Positions 21,846 through 33,850 of a stretch of DNA of 64,000 bases are shown one piece after another. A model generated the notes under the pieces. It saw only the letters and a list, made by a program, of their open reading frames with translations. It ran no database searches and had not been told where the DNA came from. The stretch is taken from positions 62,001 through 126,000 of the forward strand of contig WNNJ02001142.1 in assembly GCA_012934845.2 (NCBI GenBank), read 5' to 3'. How positions within the stretch are numbered: the first letter of the stretch is position 1; each line of letters starts with the position of its first letter. Source of the DNA: Pomphorhynchus laevis. Lineage: Eukaryota > Acanthocephala > Palaeacanthocephala > Echinorhynchida > Pomphorhynchidae. Made by a program: the position numbers and the translations under genes.

Positions 21846-22970
21846 TTAATTGAGACAATTAATTCGTCCTACATTAAATTTGATTTTCACCATCTTAGCC
21901 TCAACAACGTGTACAATGATTAATTCGTCATATCAAATGATAAAGTAGTTTGTACTCAATATGTTGTCTATACTGACTTCCTAGTAATACTGGAAACCAG
22001 TCACATTTGGTTATTACTGAACAAAGTAGAACCGTCTTCAGATATACATTCGGTTCGAGTGTATACCTGATAATGGCTCTATGATTCATATATCCACTCG
22101 GTTCGAGTGGATATAGTTCTAATGTAAATGGTTCAATGTGTGGTTCCATGCTATCAAGTAATGCCATATGTGACTGTTTTCATTATATTCAGTTTTAAAA
22201 TAAAATTAATTTTTACTCGTTTTTGAAAGATGTGCGATGTGCTCCTGATCAAGTAAATAAGTCGATAAGCTAAAGTAAATCAAACATAGCTCATGGCATT
22301 AACAACATTTGGTGCTAAAATATTATATACATTAGAGAATTCAATATAGACAATGATTAAGATCCATCGCATGATAATTTACCTTCATTACATGTTGTAC
22401 TGAAATCTTCGTATTTCCCAAGCAAGTATTCTTAGCAACCGATAATTTGTACAGTCCATACCCTTGGACTGAAAACGTCCGCAATTATGATCATTCACCA
22501 ACACTACTTGTTTGCTGTATTTTTGTAATATAATTAATTTCGCAAACTTTCTATAAACAAAAAGTCAATTTCCCAATAAAATTATTTGTATACCTATATC
22601 CTTGAGCCAAGTTATGCAAGATTCTTCATCCTTGCAAGATCCACTTGACAACAGTGGACTATTGGACATTCGCATCTAGAATGATTTACTAAAACTGGTA
22701 AAATAATCATCGTAAATGCGTAATAAATGTATACTTGATAATTGCGATTATCAAGTATACGATTCACTTCATAACCATACAAATTAATTGTCTCAAATAA
22801 TAGATCTCTCATAAATTAAGAATTGAATTATGCCCAAGGGTTTTCAAAATTTTTGAAGCGAATATAATCGTATTTTTATGAAACTTAAGGACAAATTCGT
22901 GCTAGGTATCGTAGTGACCTTTTTACGACTATCTGTTTATTAGTTTATTAATATTGATAATAATCCAAGT
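21846..22970. other. Intergenic, hairpin and unassigned retroelement scraps
   Basis: It contains the perfect 11-bp hairpin at 22090-22114 and an inverted copy (22257-22325) of the 19600 repeat. Open frames at 21928-22167 and 22612-22812 on the minus strand show no recognised domain. Confidence 0.35.
22090..22114. repeat. Perfect 11-bp hairpin with 3-nt loop
   Basis: ATATCCACTCG (22090-22100), loop GTT, then CGAGTGGATAT (22104-22114). A related imperfect word ATTCGGTTCGAGTGTATAC lies about 40 bp upstream. It may be part of a mobile-element terminus; no family was recognised. Confidence 0.65.
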
Positions 22971-22974
22971 CCTG

Positions 22975-23620
22975 GCTCCTACAACCAGTATGATAACCGC
23001 AAGTAAGATCCGGTTTTCAAACATTTTTGCGCTCTTAGTTACCAGAACTACATACTTATAAGTCAAAACTATAAGACAAACTCTATTACTTCTTATATGG
23101 AATCAACTTTAATGCTATTGTGGTCCCTGGTTTAACCACTTTGGAGATTTTCATCATATAAGGAAAGACAGTGGTGTTTCAATTATCTGTTAGGCATCAA
23201 AAACTTATGACATGAATATTATATCCAGTGAAATCATCGATCATGTTGAAACAATAGCTGTAAATCTGACAAGGGAAGCTTTGTAATGGAGTATTTCAAT
23301 TAGCACTTGTTTATATCGGCCACTAATAGAACTGTTTAAAAACCTTAATGAATTTCTCGAATATATAGAATAAAAATGTTTAGAATGTTGTGATTACAGG
23401 GATTTTAACCTATTATCCATTAATATTTTTGCTAAACAATACAACCTTTAACCGAAATTTAATTTCAAAACTCGTGGTTAAGCTACGCTCGACCAAATAT
23501 ACACGAACGTAGTCGCTTACGAATCATCTACTACCGGCTTTATACCCTGCGGGAATTCAGATAACATAAACATCAATACAAATATATATCGGAAAAACTT
23601 TCATTGATTATATCTAAATC
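22975..23620 (+). pseudogene. LINE endonuclease fragment, another family
   Basis: A broken frame contains ACLYRPLIELFKNLNEFLEY, then CDYRDFNLLSI and a K-x-RSTKYTRT...AG block. These correspond to the YRPP, GDFNINLL and T-R-x-T...AG...SDH segments of APE-type endonucleases. Several stops and shifts; only the endonuclease part is visible. Confidence 0.5.
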
Positions 23621-23999
23621 TAGAAGAATGGAACTGTGAAGAAAGTTAAAATCGCCAACTTCCAGGACTTGCTAGAAATGTATAAATGAATTTCAAATTT
23701 TTAAAAGGGTAGTAGGAGTATATTCGAAGTGTTCATCTACTGCTGTTGAGGTGCTAAGTAGATCGATACTCTCGATCTAACTTCTCAATAGATTAAGCCT
23801 TGATGAAAACGCAACATATTTGGCCAGCCGACGTCTTTTCGATATCAAGATACTTAGACTGGATCTTGATCTCTTCTTGATGCCTGCTTACAATCAGTTA
23901 GTTTAGAGAAATCAAAGATATCAAAAGCTTCCTCTGGTTTGGCGTTTATCTTTAGACGGCTACCAGAACAAATTCTGTAAGATTAGATTCCCTTTTCAC

Positions 24000-25100
24000 A
24001 CTCGATCGACTCATTGTGGCTGTCGATTTTGCTCAAAAGAGTGTTCAGCTCTTTCGTATGTTTTCGTTTGTCCCGTATTATCTTCGTGGTCATTGAAACA
24101 AGTTGAAAAGGAGGCCAGGGAGATCAAGTATAATTTTGATTGATGCGCAACGAAGAGACATTTGTTATCTGCATATTGCAAGATGTGAAAACAAAAGGGT
24201 TGAGTTATGTGCGAGAAGCCACCAACAAGAGTGAAAAGAATAGGACCAAGGACGGATATTTGAGGAACGCCGCGTGTAAGATGAGATAAACATAAAGAGG
24301 CTGGGCCACAATGGACAGAAAAAGGTGCGCTCGAAGATGTAGGATGTGACCTACTTCTCCGTAAAAATAGGTCGTTTGACCTTACCACTGTTATGTGATA
24401 AAACCACGCAACAGTGTTCCAACAGAAATCGTAGCGACAACGAAGGAAAGATAAAAGTGTGTGGTTAACTATATCACAGGCTGCTGAAAGGTCGAGATAG
24501 ATGACAACACGGCTAAAACCGCGATGACGATTAAGTAGTTGGTCACTAAGAACTTTATGACATGCCGTTTTGATGGAATAGTTTAGATATTAAGCAGACT
24601 GGAAAGGTGGATATAATTCTGAAGATGAAAGATAAGAATTTACTTGAGATAGGACGAGACGTTCGAGAAGTTTGGAGATCTTTGGGAGGTTGGATATAAG
24701 ACGATATGATGATGGAGTAAATATCGAGGGATGATTTCTTAAGTAGAGGAGGAACGATGGCGGGCTTCTTGGAAGATAACATTTTACTTCGAATGAGAGT
24801 ATTAAATAAGATTGTAAGGAAATTGACGATAAGAGGACAAATTAGCTAAAGAAGATAAGTTGGAATTGAGCCTAGCTGGGAATACGAGTTTGTATGCGAA
24901 GGAGAGTAAATAAAACATCATCAATGGAGACAGGCAGAAGATGGAACAGTTAATGAAGGAAAAGAAAGTATGGTACAGAATATAACGAGTGAAGAGTGAT
25001 ACTTCTGGATAGCAAGTAAGAAGAATATGCTTCAAAGTCAAGTTCGAAACAGGATATTGAGAAGGTGCGAACAAGAATAGAGCTTAAGATTTTCCAAGAA
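24000..25100 (-). pseudogene. CR1-like LINE reverse transcriptase remnant
   Basis: Minus-strand frames 24011-24388 (RGVPQISVLGPILFTLVGG, then FCFHILQYADNKCLFV with the catalytic Y-ADD changed to YADN) and 24555-24782 (KPAIVPPLLKKSSLDIYS, SRPISSKFLS) are the G-x-PQ-x-S-x-LGP, YADD and AT-V-x-PL-x-KK blocks of the same clade as the LINE at 49-53.5 kb. The frame 24802-25074 may hold the connector upstream. It is diverged and frameshifted, an old copy. Confidence 0.65.
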
Positions 25101-25499
25101 TATTTCGTGTTATAGTAAGAGACAAGTTTATGCTACCAAAATGTAAAAGATTTTTGATGAAAATGATGGGAGCTTTTCGCTCGAAGATAGTCAAGATGAT
25201 TGTTTATGAGTACAAGGATCCTCACAGCGTCTGATATGATGTAAGTAAATTCGATAAAGGTGGAGAAGATTGCGTTTCAACATTCGAATAGCAAAGAGAT
25301 CGTTTCATTACGTGCAAACGGAGAGGAAGAATTTATAACTTGGCATTATGCTTAATTTAGTCAAATGGAAGATGTGTTACATTCATTGACACTACTATGC
25401 TAACACACATAATTCTTTACTACAAGTTGGGGTATTTGAATTAAACGATTATTTCGAATTATAAACCTATGTGATAAGAACTTGATAAACATAGCGTTC

Positions 25500-25990
25500 A
25501 GGGCCACGCCTTCATTCACAATGTCACACAAGCAACCGAAACGACCGGTGAGTACTTCATTCTACTGATAAGTGTTGCCGGGTACTCATTGGTCGTCTAG
25601 AAGTGACATGGTGACTGAAAGTCGTGAATCAAAGTCCAGTCTAACAAGCAACACCATTTAGTATAAATGCCGTATATTGAAAGAAATCCTGGACCGTTGT
25701 CTACTTAGCACATCGGTGCACTACTATTATACCTCCCGTATCCATTAAGGATCCAACGAGTGCAACGACAATTCAGCAACAACCTCTGCCTAGTGTTTAA
25801 GGATGGTCCGCACAGCAATTCGATCTGGTTAAGAGCGTAAGCCTCAGACAATTAAGCAAAGTGTCGGAGACGCCTTTATTCACAATGTCACACAGGCAAC
25901 CGAAACGACCGGTGAGTACTTCATTCTACTGATAAGTGTTGCCGGGTACTCATTGGTCGTCTAGAAGTGACATGGTGACTGAAAGTCGTA
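25500..25990 (+). repeat. Satellite-like repeat, locus 1 (364-bp period)
   Basis: CGCCTTCATTCACAATGTCA at 25507 recurs as CGCCTTTATTCACAATGTCA at 25871, a period of 364 bp. The shared unit includes ACTTCATTCTACTGATAAGT, GGTCGTCTAGAAGTGACATG and GCAACAACCTCTGCCTAGTG. About one and a third units are present. The same repeat with a 379-bp period occurs at 55930-56625. There is no conserved long ORF. Confidence 0.8.
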
Positions 25991-26042
25991 CATTTATTGG
26001 CCTTATATGCGGATGATCTTATTATTCTGGCTAAATCCTTTC
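25990..26042 (+). pseudogene. Short reverse-transcriptase scrap of another LINE
   Basis: The translation ALYADDLIILAKS is an RT catalytic block (YADD) of a family different from its neighbours. It is cut off on the left by the satellite and on the right by the 5' side of the LINE at 26043. Confidence 0.5.
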
Positions 26043-29000
26043 CATTTTTTTCACACATACCCCAACCTATCTTAATTCTCTGTACTCTACCTCCCACGAA
26101 TCACTTCCGAATAATTTACATCCTTCCTTCAAAATCATCCCCAGTCACATCTCTGATCAACCGATTCGACACCCCATCCTGTCACACTTGCTCCAACCAA
26201 TATTAATTCTCTACCAAGCACCACTGTTATTTCAACTTCTATCTGCTCATCTGCCTCGACTCCTACCAGCTCTGTCCGTCCACCACTTCAACGAAATTGT
26301 TTTTATTCGCGCGATAGCTGTATTATCATAGCAAACTTAAAGCTTTCCGAATCTGCTTGTTCACAATCTCGCCTCGATGATGATGTATCTGCTTTCAGGC
26401 CTATCCGAGCAACCATTATTTCTGATGATAACCCATCCCTCTTCAATAATATCACTCCTGTATCCTTTATTCGTTTAAACAAATCCACAAAATCTAATCA
26501 TCTGTCCACCACTCTTAAAATTCGTTTTCCGACATAGTTCACATGCCTCGTCGGTACTCTCCCAACGTTTTAAACTTCTTACCACTTCATCGACTTGTCG
26601 TATCTTTCCCGAACGCTCTCATTGGGATATCACCCAGCTCAATTCAGCTCGCATTGAGAAACATCAACGTGAAACAAACGGTGAGTCATCTCTATCAATC
26701 CGTAAAATCAACGGAAATTTTCACGTCGTACGCACGAGGGCAAAAATCTGATAGCGTCCCGTATCTCCCCGTCTTCTTTGCCGGTCGATCTCGCTCCTGA
26801 ACATACTTTTCGTCTGTCTTTTTAACACTCGCTCTATTCTTGATAAAGCTGATCTGCTTCTTGATATCTTCGATCAATTATCTATCGATATTCTCTGCAT
26901 TTCCGAATCCTGGCACTCTGACTCCGAATATCTTGTTATTCGTCGTCTATGTCGCTCTGGTTGTTCTATAGTGGAATCAGCGGGTGCAATTGTCTCTTTC
27001 ATATCTACTGCTTCTAACCATTGCTATATCGTTGTCATCGCTGGTCACCCAATGTCTGTACGTAAAATTAATGCTAACATCCGTTGCACTTCTTTCGAAT
27101 TGCTAATATGCAGATCATCAACTCCTTTCCCTCTCGAACTTGTAATTGTATACCGTCCCGGCTCAGCCGCCCCCTCACGTATGTTCTTTAGAGAGCTTGC
27201 AGATCTTCATTCTCACTGTTCAATGTCTTATACTCCTTCATTTGTTCTCGGTGACTTTAACATTCGTCTTGATCGCCCGGATGACTCTGACTCTATCACT
27301 TTAACTAATCTTATTTTTGATTTTAACTATAAATTACTTTCAACAAGCTCAACTCATATTCTCGACAGTGCTCTCGACATCATTGCTATTCCTAACTGCT
27401 TCAATGACTATACCTCCTTGTCACTTACTGATCCTGGTTTGTCCGATCATTTCCTTGTCACTCTTACTCTTACTCGTCCCCATTCTTCTTCTTCGCATCC
27501 ACGTAATCTCTTTTGGAGAAATCAACTCGAGTAATCTTCTAACTCTAAATCACATTAGAAAATCTTAAACTCAATTCTTTCACGATCATCTACTTCTTGT
27601 AATATAAATCCTGATAAATTTTCTTGTTATCTACAAACTGAGCTATCTAATTTACTTTCCCTACTACCCATAGTCCCCTTGTACCAACTCTTCTCTTTAA
27701 ATACTTCCCTCCAAGAACTATTCCACCTTCTTCCCGTTTCGTCTGATGAAGTTTCTTCGGTTCTGCTGTCCTTACCTAATAAAACTTCTCCGTCTGAACC
27801 AATTCCCACTTACCGGCTTAAAAATAGCTGCTCCTATATCTCACCCTTCCTAACCACATTGTTCAACTCGTCCATCCGTAGCCGTACATTTCCTTCCATC
27901 TTAAAATGCGCCACTGTTCGTCCTCTCATCAAAAAGCAATCTCCTGACTCCTCACTACTATCTTCGTACCGTGCTATTTCACTTCTCCCAACCCTCTCTA
28001 AACACTTTGAGCGTCTCGTTCTCAAGTAAGTTATTACATATCTCTTTTCCTCCAACTTATTTCGTCCCTTCCAAGTTTCTTTTCGCTAATTACTCTAACG
28101 AAATTGCATGCCTTAAAGTTTATAACGACTTACTCATATCGCGGTGATCATAAATTATGTAGTGTCATAGTTTCTATTGATCTATCGTCTCTTTTGACAT
28201 CGTCAATCACTCGATTCTTCTCCATCGAAATCGTTATGATTATGGCTTCTCTTTACCCACTGTATCATGGTTTTCTTCATATCTATCAAACCGTACATTT
28301 CGCGTCTATTCTAACTCTTCTCTCTCCTATCCTTCATCCATCCCGTCCGGGGTTCAGCAAGGCTCCGTATTAGGCCCTATGCTTTTCTCTCTTCTTTTCG
28401 GTGATTTGTCTTCCATTTCTCATACATTCCGACTGTTTTGTCTCAATTTCCCATCATCTTTCTTATCTTCGTCTTACTCTGAATCCTAATAAATCTAAAA
28501 TAATGTGGATCTTTCCTCGACGCCCCGGCTTAGAACCTCCCTCCGTATCATTAAATTCTACAATTCTTCCTATCGTTGATAATCTCGTTTTCCTAGACTT
28601 CCATTTCGACAACAGACTTTCACTTAAAGCTTTCGTTTGATATAAAGTACGCTCAATGACCTTGATTCTCCGCAACCTCCTACAAGTTCGTAGATTGATC
28701 GATTTCCCTTCTTGTATGACTCTCATACCTTCTCTCCTTTGTTCTAGACTCGATTATTGTCTTAGTCTATTTTCCAATTCACCTAAATACACTCTTGTTC
28801 CCCTATAACGCATCGTCAACGCAGTCATCCGAATTCTCCTCCGTCTTCGTCGTTTTGATTATACATCCCACCATCTCGCTTCTCTCGATTTGCCTACAAT
28901 TTATTGTGGTGTTCAAATTCGTCTTCTCATTGCTTTCCGCCTTGTAACTTTTCCTACTTTTTCATTTCTCAACTTTCCTTTTCTCGACAATTCTCGTCCT

Positions 29001-29270
29001 GATTACTGTTCTTTGCGTTCCCGTAATTCCCTTCTTTTACGCGTCCCAAACTACTTTACCTCCTTTGGATTTCGCTCCTTCCTGGTGGCTGCTCCACTAT
29101 CGTGGAATCATCTGCCTATTCATACACGCCAATCAACCTCCCTGCCGTGCTTCAAACGCCAAATCTGATCCCATTTAAACAATTTATCTACTTAACTTTT
29201 TCATTTTTTGTTAGTGGACTTGTAAGCGTGCAGCTGGCACGCATTTGCCACGTTAATTAAATTAGTATGA
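26043..29270 (+). mobile_element. CR1/L2-like LINE family A, decayed copy
   Basis: A 5'-truncated, frameshifted relative of the LINE at 49.1-53.6 kb; long stretches are nearly identical. ORF1 remnant to about 26530. Endonuclease 26971-27534 (VLGDFNIRLDRPDDSDSI, ILDSALDIIAIPNC, DPGLSDHFLV). RT pieces 27679-28029 (ATVRPLIKKQSPDSSLLSSY, RAISLLPTLSKHFERLVLK), then 28401-28640 and 28890-29168 (LNPNKSKIMWIF, RSFLVAAPLSWNHLP). A deletion removes the YADD block near 28400. The 3' end GTAAGCGTGCAGC...ACGCATTTGCCACGTTAA matches the full copy. Confidence 0.85.
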
Positions 29271-29549
29271 TTAATAAATCCATTGCTGCGGCACGATCTT
29301 ATTTGAACAATTTAATGATCTATCGCAAATCAAATGAGCATAATGTCATCATTGAGAAGTCGAAGGTAGTGAAATTTCGAAGAGGCAGCCCTTACTTCGT
29401 AACGATCAACTTATCATTAATTCTCAGCCTTTGAATTTATGTCTGCATTACAATTATTTGACCATTATTCTCTTATTGTTGGTCTTTTATGTTTCATCTA
29501 GACAGTAAATGTGCAAAGATATCCACACCTTCTGCCTCAAATTCTCTTG
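29271..29549. other. Unassigned coding-like retroelement sequence
   Basis: A mixed-composition stretch between a LINE 3' end and a repeated LINE fragment. A weak block CAKISTPSASNSLVCKLSF near 29510-29560 leads into the next feature, so this may be decayed sequence of the same element. Confidence 0.3.
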
Positions 29550-29845
29550 TGTGCAAGTTATCTTTTGGAGGTGCCCTTCGCTACTTCGATGTGATGCTTT
29601 TGCCCACAATCTAGTACAATTTAGTAGTATTTTTGCCCGATTTAACGGTGTCTAACTTTGAGCAAATCGATCGCTGCAAGCACTGATTTATCAAACGAAT
29701 AATAGGTATTTCAATAAAGTGTCCATCCACTGTAGTTTCTTCTTTCAGAGCTTGACCCGCATTCCGTAACCTTAGGTCCTCGTTTAAACCTGCCATTTAA
29801 TCTAAGCTTTCTCACATATGTTGCTCGCTTCGAAACTAAGAAAAT
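29550..29845 (+). repeat. Direct repeat copy 1, LINE C-terminal fragment
   Basis: About 290 bp are nearly identical to 32385-32670. The plus strand reads LSFGGALRYFDVMLLP, NLVVFLPDLTVSNFEQIDRC and FIKRIIGISI, which resembles the post-RT region of LINEs, with stops. The antisense 61-codon open frame (MAGLNEDLRLRNAG...) is probably a shadow. Confidence 0.55.
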
Positions 29846-30270
29846 TAGTTTGTATCCAAAGTTACTGCATTCTCAATTATAAACTCAATCGTCATGGCGC
29901 TCTCCTTATAATGTAAAGCACCCGTTTGTGTGGCGAATGTCAGGTGACTGGTATCATGACAAATTCTACTGAAGACAATGTCACCACTGCATACCCGTTC
30001 TGAATCTTGCATGTCTTTTTGCAAAACTTGCTGCTTTTCTATTTATAACCCGTTTGTCTGTCATCATTTATCTCAGCTGCAGCTCCAATCAATAAACGAC
30101 TTGTATATATCACTAAAAAATTATTCAAAGTTCCAAACAACTAATGTCAATTCCGACATACGCCTATAATATGCGAAGATTGGAAACGATACTGTTTGTT
30201 ATGTATTGTGTTTTTGTTGCTCTACCCCGTGCTGAGGGGCACAGTGGGTTTAAAAAATAACCTCTTTATT
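29846..30270 (+). other. LINE-like 3' tail with hairpin
   Basis: The stretch ends with CCCCGTGCTGAGGGGCACAG, which contains a GTGC/GCAC hairpin, and then an A/T tail (AAAAAATAACCTCTTTATTA). It resembles the hairpin-plus-tail ends at 21845, 41290 and 47065. Coding content upstream (29978-30169) is not recognised. Confidence 0.35.
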
Positions 30271-30609
30271 ATTATGTTTGATTAATTTTTTAATTAATTT
30301 GATTTATTTTATGCTTGTTGGCAGGAACAATTTCATGAGTGGTGCGAGCTATGAAGCAAACATGAAAGAGCTAGAAAAAATAAGAAAACAATAAAGAAAC
30401 ACTTAATTATCTGTTGTAAATATAATGAACCCTTTGTGGGTAATATCTAATTGCAGTTATAATAATAGCAGTAAATTAACATTTTTATTATTAGATGTGA
30501 TCGCGATATGGTTCAGAAGGTTGCGGTGTAATAATGCATGTCCATTATCAGTTAAATGTCGAGGTATTGCTTTGTCATTCAATTAACCATTCAGAATCTT
30601 TGTGTTGTA

Positions 30610-30890
30610 GGATCGTGGTTTAACATAAATCCACCCAGGTGCGCCTTTGGGGTACCTGGGCTATCTCGGGATTAGTCTTCTTTTCAAGAGGACGTCCCCC
30701 AGATCAAAGACTAAGGTTCCTGAAGCTCCACGTATCTCGTTTACCCAGCATTGTCCGCACCGATTGGATTCTTCGGGGGGGGGTGAAAGATCCCGGGTAG
30801 TTCAATCGAAAAGCGGCGTGTTGGATCGGTTTGAGGGGGCTCACATCCCCTTGGATTTGAGATCATAATAAGAAGAGGACGAGTAAGAAG
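30610..30890 (+). mobile_element. 3' UTR of jockey/R1-like LINE family F
   Basis: GC-rich for this window. TACCTGGGCTATCTCGGGAT then TTAGTCTTCTTTTCAAGAGG matches, in the same order, the 3' region of the minus-strand LINE at 59.9-63.4 kb (TACTTAAGCTATCTAGGGAT, TTGGTCTTCTTTTCAATAGG). It is followed by GATTGGATTCTTCGGGG and an ATAATAAGAAGAGGACG tail. Only the non-coding 3' end is present; open frames across it are artefacts. Confidence 0.6.
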
Positions 30891-30994
30891 TGACATTTTT
30901 GGACTGACTGTTCTTTTGGCAGACATACTATTACGAAATTTATGGCACACTTTGACATTTCCTTCTTGTTTTTTATTAATAAAGTCTTTATTTA

Positions 30995-32260
30995 TAAATC
31001 TCCTAGTGTAATTATCGGTCTCGTTTATCGTACTCTCTAGCTGACTTACACAGTATTATAATGGATATCATACGTTTTACGTTTAATTACAATGTGCATT
31101 TTGGGAAATTTTTATTCTACTCACATTAATTGGACAAGTTATTCCCCCATAGCAGGTTGTGATTATCAGTCCTCTCTCCTGCTCGATACTATTAATAAAT
31201 ATCATTTGACCCAACATCCCAGGGATTTTACTAGATTTAGAGGAAACTCTAAGAGCCAGTTCGATATCTGCTTATCCAGTCCGTAATGTAATGTTTCCGT
31301 TAATTATGGTGGTCATTTAGTTTTAAGTGACCATCACTTGCTATTTATCCATCTGCCCATTAGTTTAATGATATCTTGTCCACCTCGACATGCGAATCCT
31401 TACAAAACCAAATGTGTAGTTGTCAACCAATTCTTAAGATCGATTATTTGAAGAGACGCGTTTACATATGACTTTGAAGCTGCTTGGTCCATTTTAGTGA
31501 TATACTCATCTTTGCCTTTAATCGTTTCTCTCCGCTTATGGACAATTTAACAAAACCGTGGTTTTATTCTAAATTGAGATAAATACTAAAACACCGTCCT
31601 AAGTAATTCTCCAAATTTAAATACCACATTGTTGATTACTTGACTTATTAGACGTTTTGGAATAAAGTTACAATATGCAAGCGTGAGAATAAGTTGCACT
31701 TTGAGCAAAATCCGATGAACGATTTTAAGTTAGACCGAAAAGCTCTAGCTATGCAACAAGTAGATTAAAGATGCTCAATCAAAAATTATGCATCATAATT
31801 GATGATAAGTTAATTGTGCATCAAGGTTGATAATTGAATGAGTTAATAGCTAATCACTTTTCAACAGTTTTTACTCCAAAGCGACTACTCATCAAGCTGA
31901 ATCCTCTAACATATGACGATGTTTGTCTTTCTGTCATGGATAAACGCATACTAATTACACGTAGAATTACTCTGATTAAAACGATGCTCGTAGTTTAGAT
32001 AAACGCATATTAATTACACGAAGAAATACTCATTGAAACAATTCTCCATTGTTTTCCATGCTTTCAAAAAAGGTTTTCGTACATACGTATGCAATTACAG
32101 ACCGGTTAGCTTAACATTCATTGGCTGCGGAGTTCTCACGTTTACTTTGATAAGTATGAAAGATCATATGACCAAAAGCTTAAATTTACAGTCAATTAAC
32201 AAAATCCTTATCTTATATTTTAATTTACACCTTAGCACGTATTTCACACGTGCAGATCAT
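30995..32260 (+). pseudogene. LINE family E endonuclease and RT fragments
   Basis: 30995-31290: SPSVIIGLVYRTL, then CILGNFYSTHINWTSYSPIA and YQSSLLLDTINKYHLTQHPR, SKSQFDICLSS, an APE endonuclease with GDFN changed to GNFY. 32080-32200: CNYRPVSLTFIGCGVL, the NYRPISLT block of the RT. Sequence between is broken by stops and small direct repeats (AAACGCATA-TTAATTACACG). Same strand as the RT at 33.9-35.3 kb, with which it may once have been joined. Confidence 0.55.
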
Positions 32261-32384
32261 TACTTAAGGTGCATTCAGGCGCATTACTGAGTAACGCGCC
32301 ACATTACTTAAGGCAAGTGTCACATCAGAATATCAATAATAATACAGCTGATGCGAAATGTCCAGCTTACTCGGCATTTGAAAT

Positions 32385-32670
32385 GCAAGTTATCTTTTGG
32401 AGGTGCCCTTCGCTACTTCGATGTGATGCTTTTGCCCACAATCTAGTACAATTTAGTTGTATTTTTGCCCGATTTAACGGTGTCTAACTTTGAGCAACTC
32501 GATCGCTGCAAGCACTGCTTTATCAAACGAATAATAGGTATTTCAATAAAGTGTTCATCCACTGTAGTTCCTTCTTTCAGAGCTTGACCCGCATTCCGTA
32601 ACCTTAGGTCCTCATTTAAACCTGCCATTTACTTTAAGCTTTCTCATATATGTTGCTCGTTTCGAAGCTA
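32385..32670 (+). repeat. Direct repeat copy 2, LINE C-terminal fragment
   Basis: Near-identical copy of 29550-29845 about 2.8 kb downstream. Here it abuts the 3' end of a minus-strand family A LINE, whereas copy 1 follows the 3' end of a plus-strand family A LINE, so duplication and insertion histories are intertwined. Confidence 0.55.
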
Positions 32671-32689
32671 ATAATAATTTATTTGAAGT

Positions 32690-33850
32690 GGCAAATGCGT
32701 GTCAGCTGTACTCTTACAAGCCCACTAATTAACAAGAAACACAGCAAAAGTCAAATAGATAAATTTCTTAAATTGTTTAAATGAGATTGGATTTGGTGTT
32801 TATATAACGGCATTGAGGTTAATTGGTGTGTATGAATGGGCAGACTATTCCACATGAGAGTAGCGACCACAAGGATAGAGCAGGAGCCAAGAGAGGTAGA
32901 GTAGTTTGAGACATGTAAAAGAAGGGAATTACGGGAACGCAAAGAACGGTAATCAGGACGAGAATTGTCGAGAAAAGGAAAGTTGAGAAATGAAAAAGTA
33001 GGAAAAGTTACAAGGCGGAAAGCAGTGAGAAGAAGACGAATTTGAACACGACAATAAATTGTAGGCAAATCGAGAGAAGCGAGATGGTGAGATGTATAAT
33101 CAAAACGACGAAGACGGAGGAGAATTCGGATGGCTGCGTTGACGATGCGTTGTAGGGGAACAAGAGTGTATTTAGGTGAATTGGAAAATATACTAAGACA
33201 ATAATCGAGTCTAGAAAAAAGGAGAGAAGGTATGAGAGTCATACAAGATGGGAAATCGATCAATCTACAAACTTGACGGAGGTTGCGGAGAATCAAGGTA
33301 GAGAGCGTACTTTATCTCTAAGAAAAGGTTTAAATGAAAGTCTGTTGTCGAAATGGAAACCTAGGAAAACGAGATTATCAACGATAGGAAGATTTGTAGA
33401 ACTTAATGATACGGAGGGAGGTTCTAAGCCGAGGCGTCGAGGTAGGATCCACATAATTTTGGATTTATCAGGATTCAGATAAAGGCGAAGGGAAGAAAGA
33501 TGATTGGAAATCGAGACAATACAGCCCGAAGTGGAAACACTAAGATCATGAATACGATAAGCAAGTCCATGAACATAGATGAGAATGTCATCAGCATATT
33601 GCATAACATGGAAGTTAAATTTATGAGAAATCGAAGACAAATCACCAAGAAGAAGAGAGAAAAGCAAAGAGCATAATATGGAACCTTGTGAAACACCGGA
33701 CATGATGGAAGAATTATTAGAAAAGAAGTGTTTGAACAAACGCGAAAAATACGGAAAGAGTGAAAGGTGTTGTACCGACGATATCGTGTTTCCCAAGGAG
33801 AATATACGTCATATCGTGAAGCTAGGAATACGTTTACAAAAGGCAAAATA
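32690..33850 (-). mobile_element. CR1/L2-like LINE family A, 5'-truncated copy
   Basis: The minus strand carries the 3' third of family A. 33293-33796: GVSQGSILCSLLFSLLLGDL, FNFHVMQYADDILIYVHG (YADD intact), LYLNPDKSKIMWILPRR, LVFLGFHFDNRLSFKPF. 32751-33296: LLFSRLDYCLSIFSNSPK, LQRIVNAAIRILLRLRRFDY, ATLMWNSLPIHTHQ. The 3' tail GTAAGAGTACAGC...CATTTGCCAC is present. 5' truncation is typical of target-primed reverse transcription. A frameshift at about 33295 inactivates it. Confidence 0.85.

Noticed and set aside
21928-22167. 79-codon minus-strand ORF
   Set aside because: It is created largely by hairpin repeat words (GGTTCGAGTG), with no recognisable domain.
30647-30950. Two overlapping ORFs in GC-rich sequence
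   Set aside because: The region is homologous to the non-coding 3' UTR of LINE family F on the minus strand at 60 kb.
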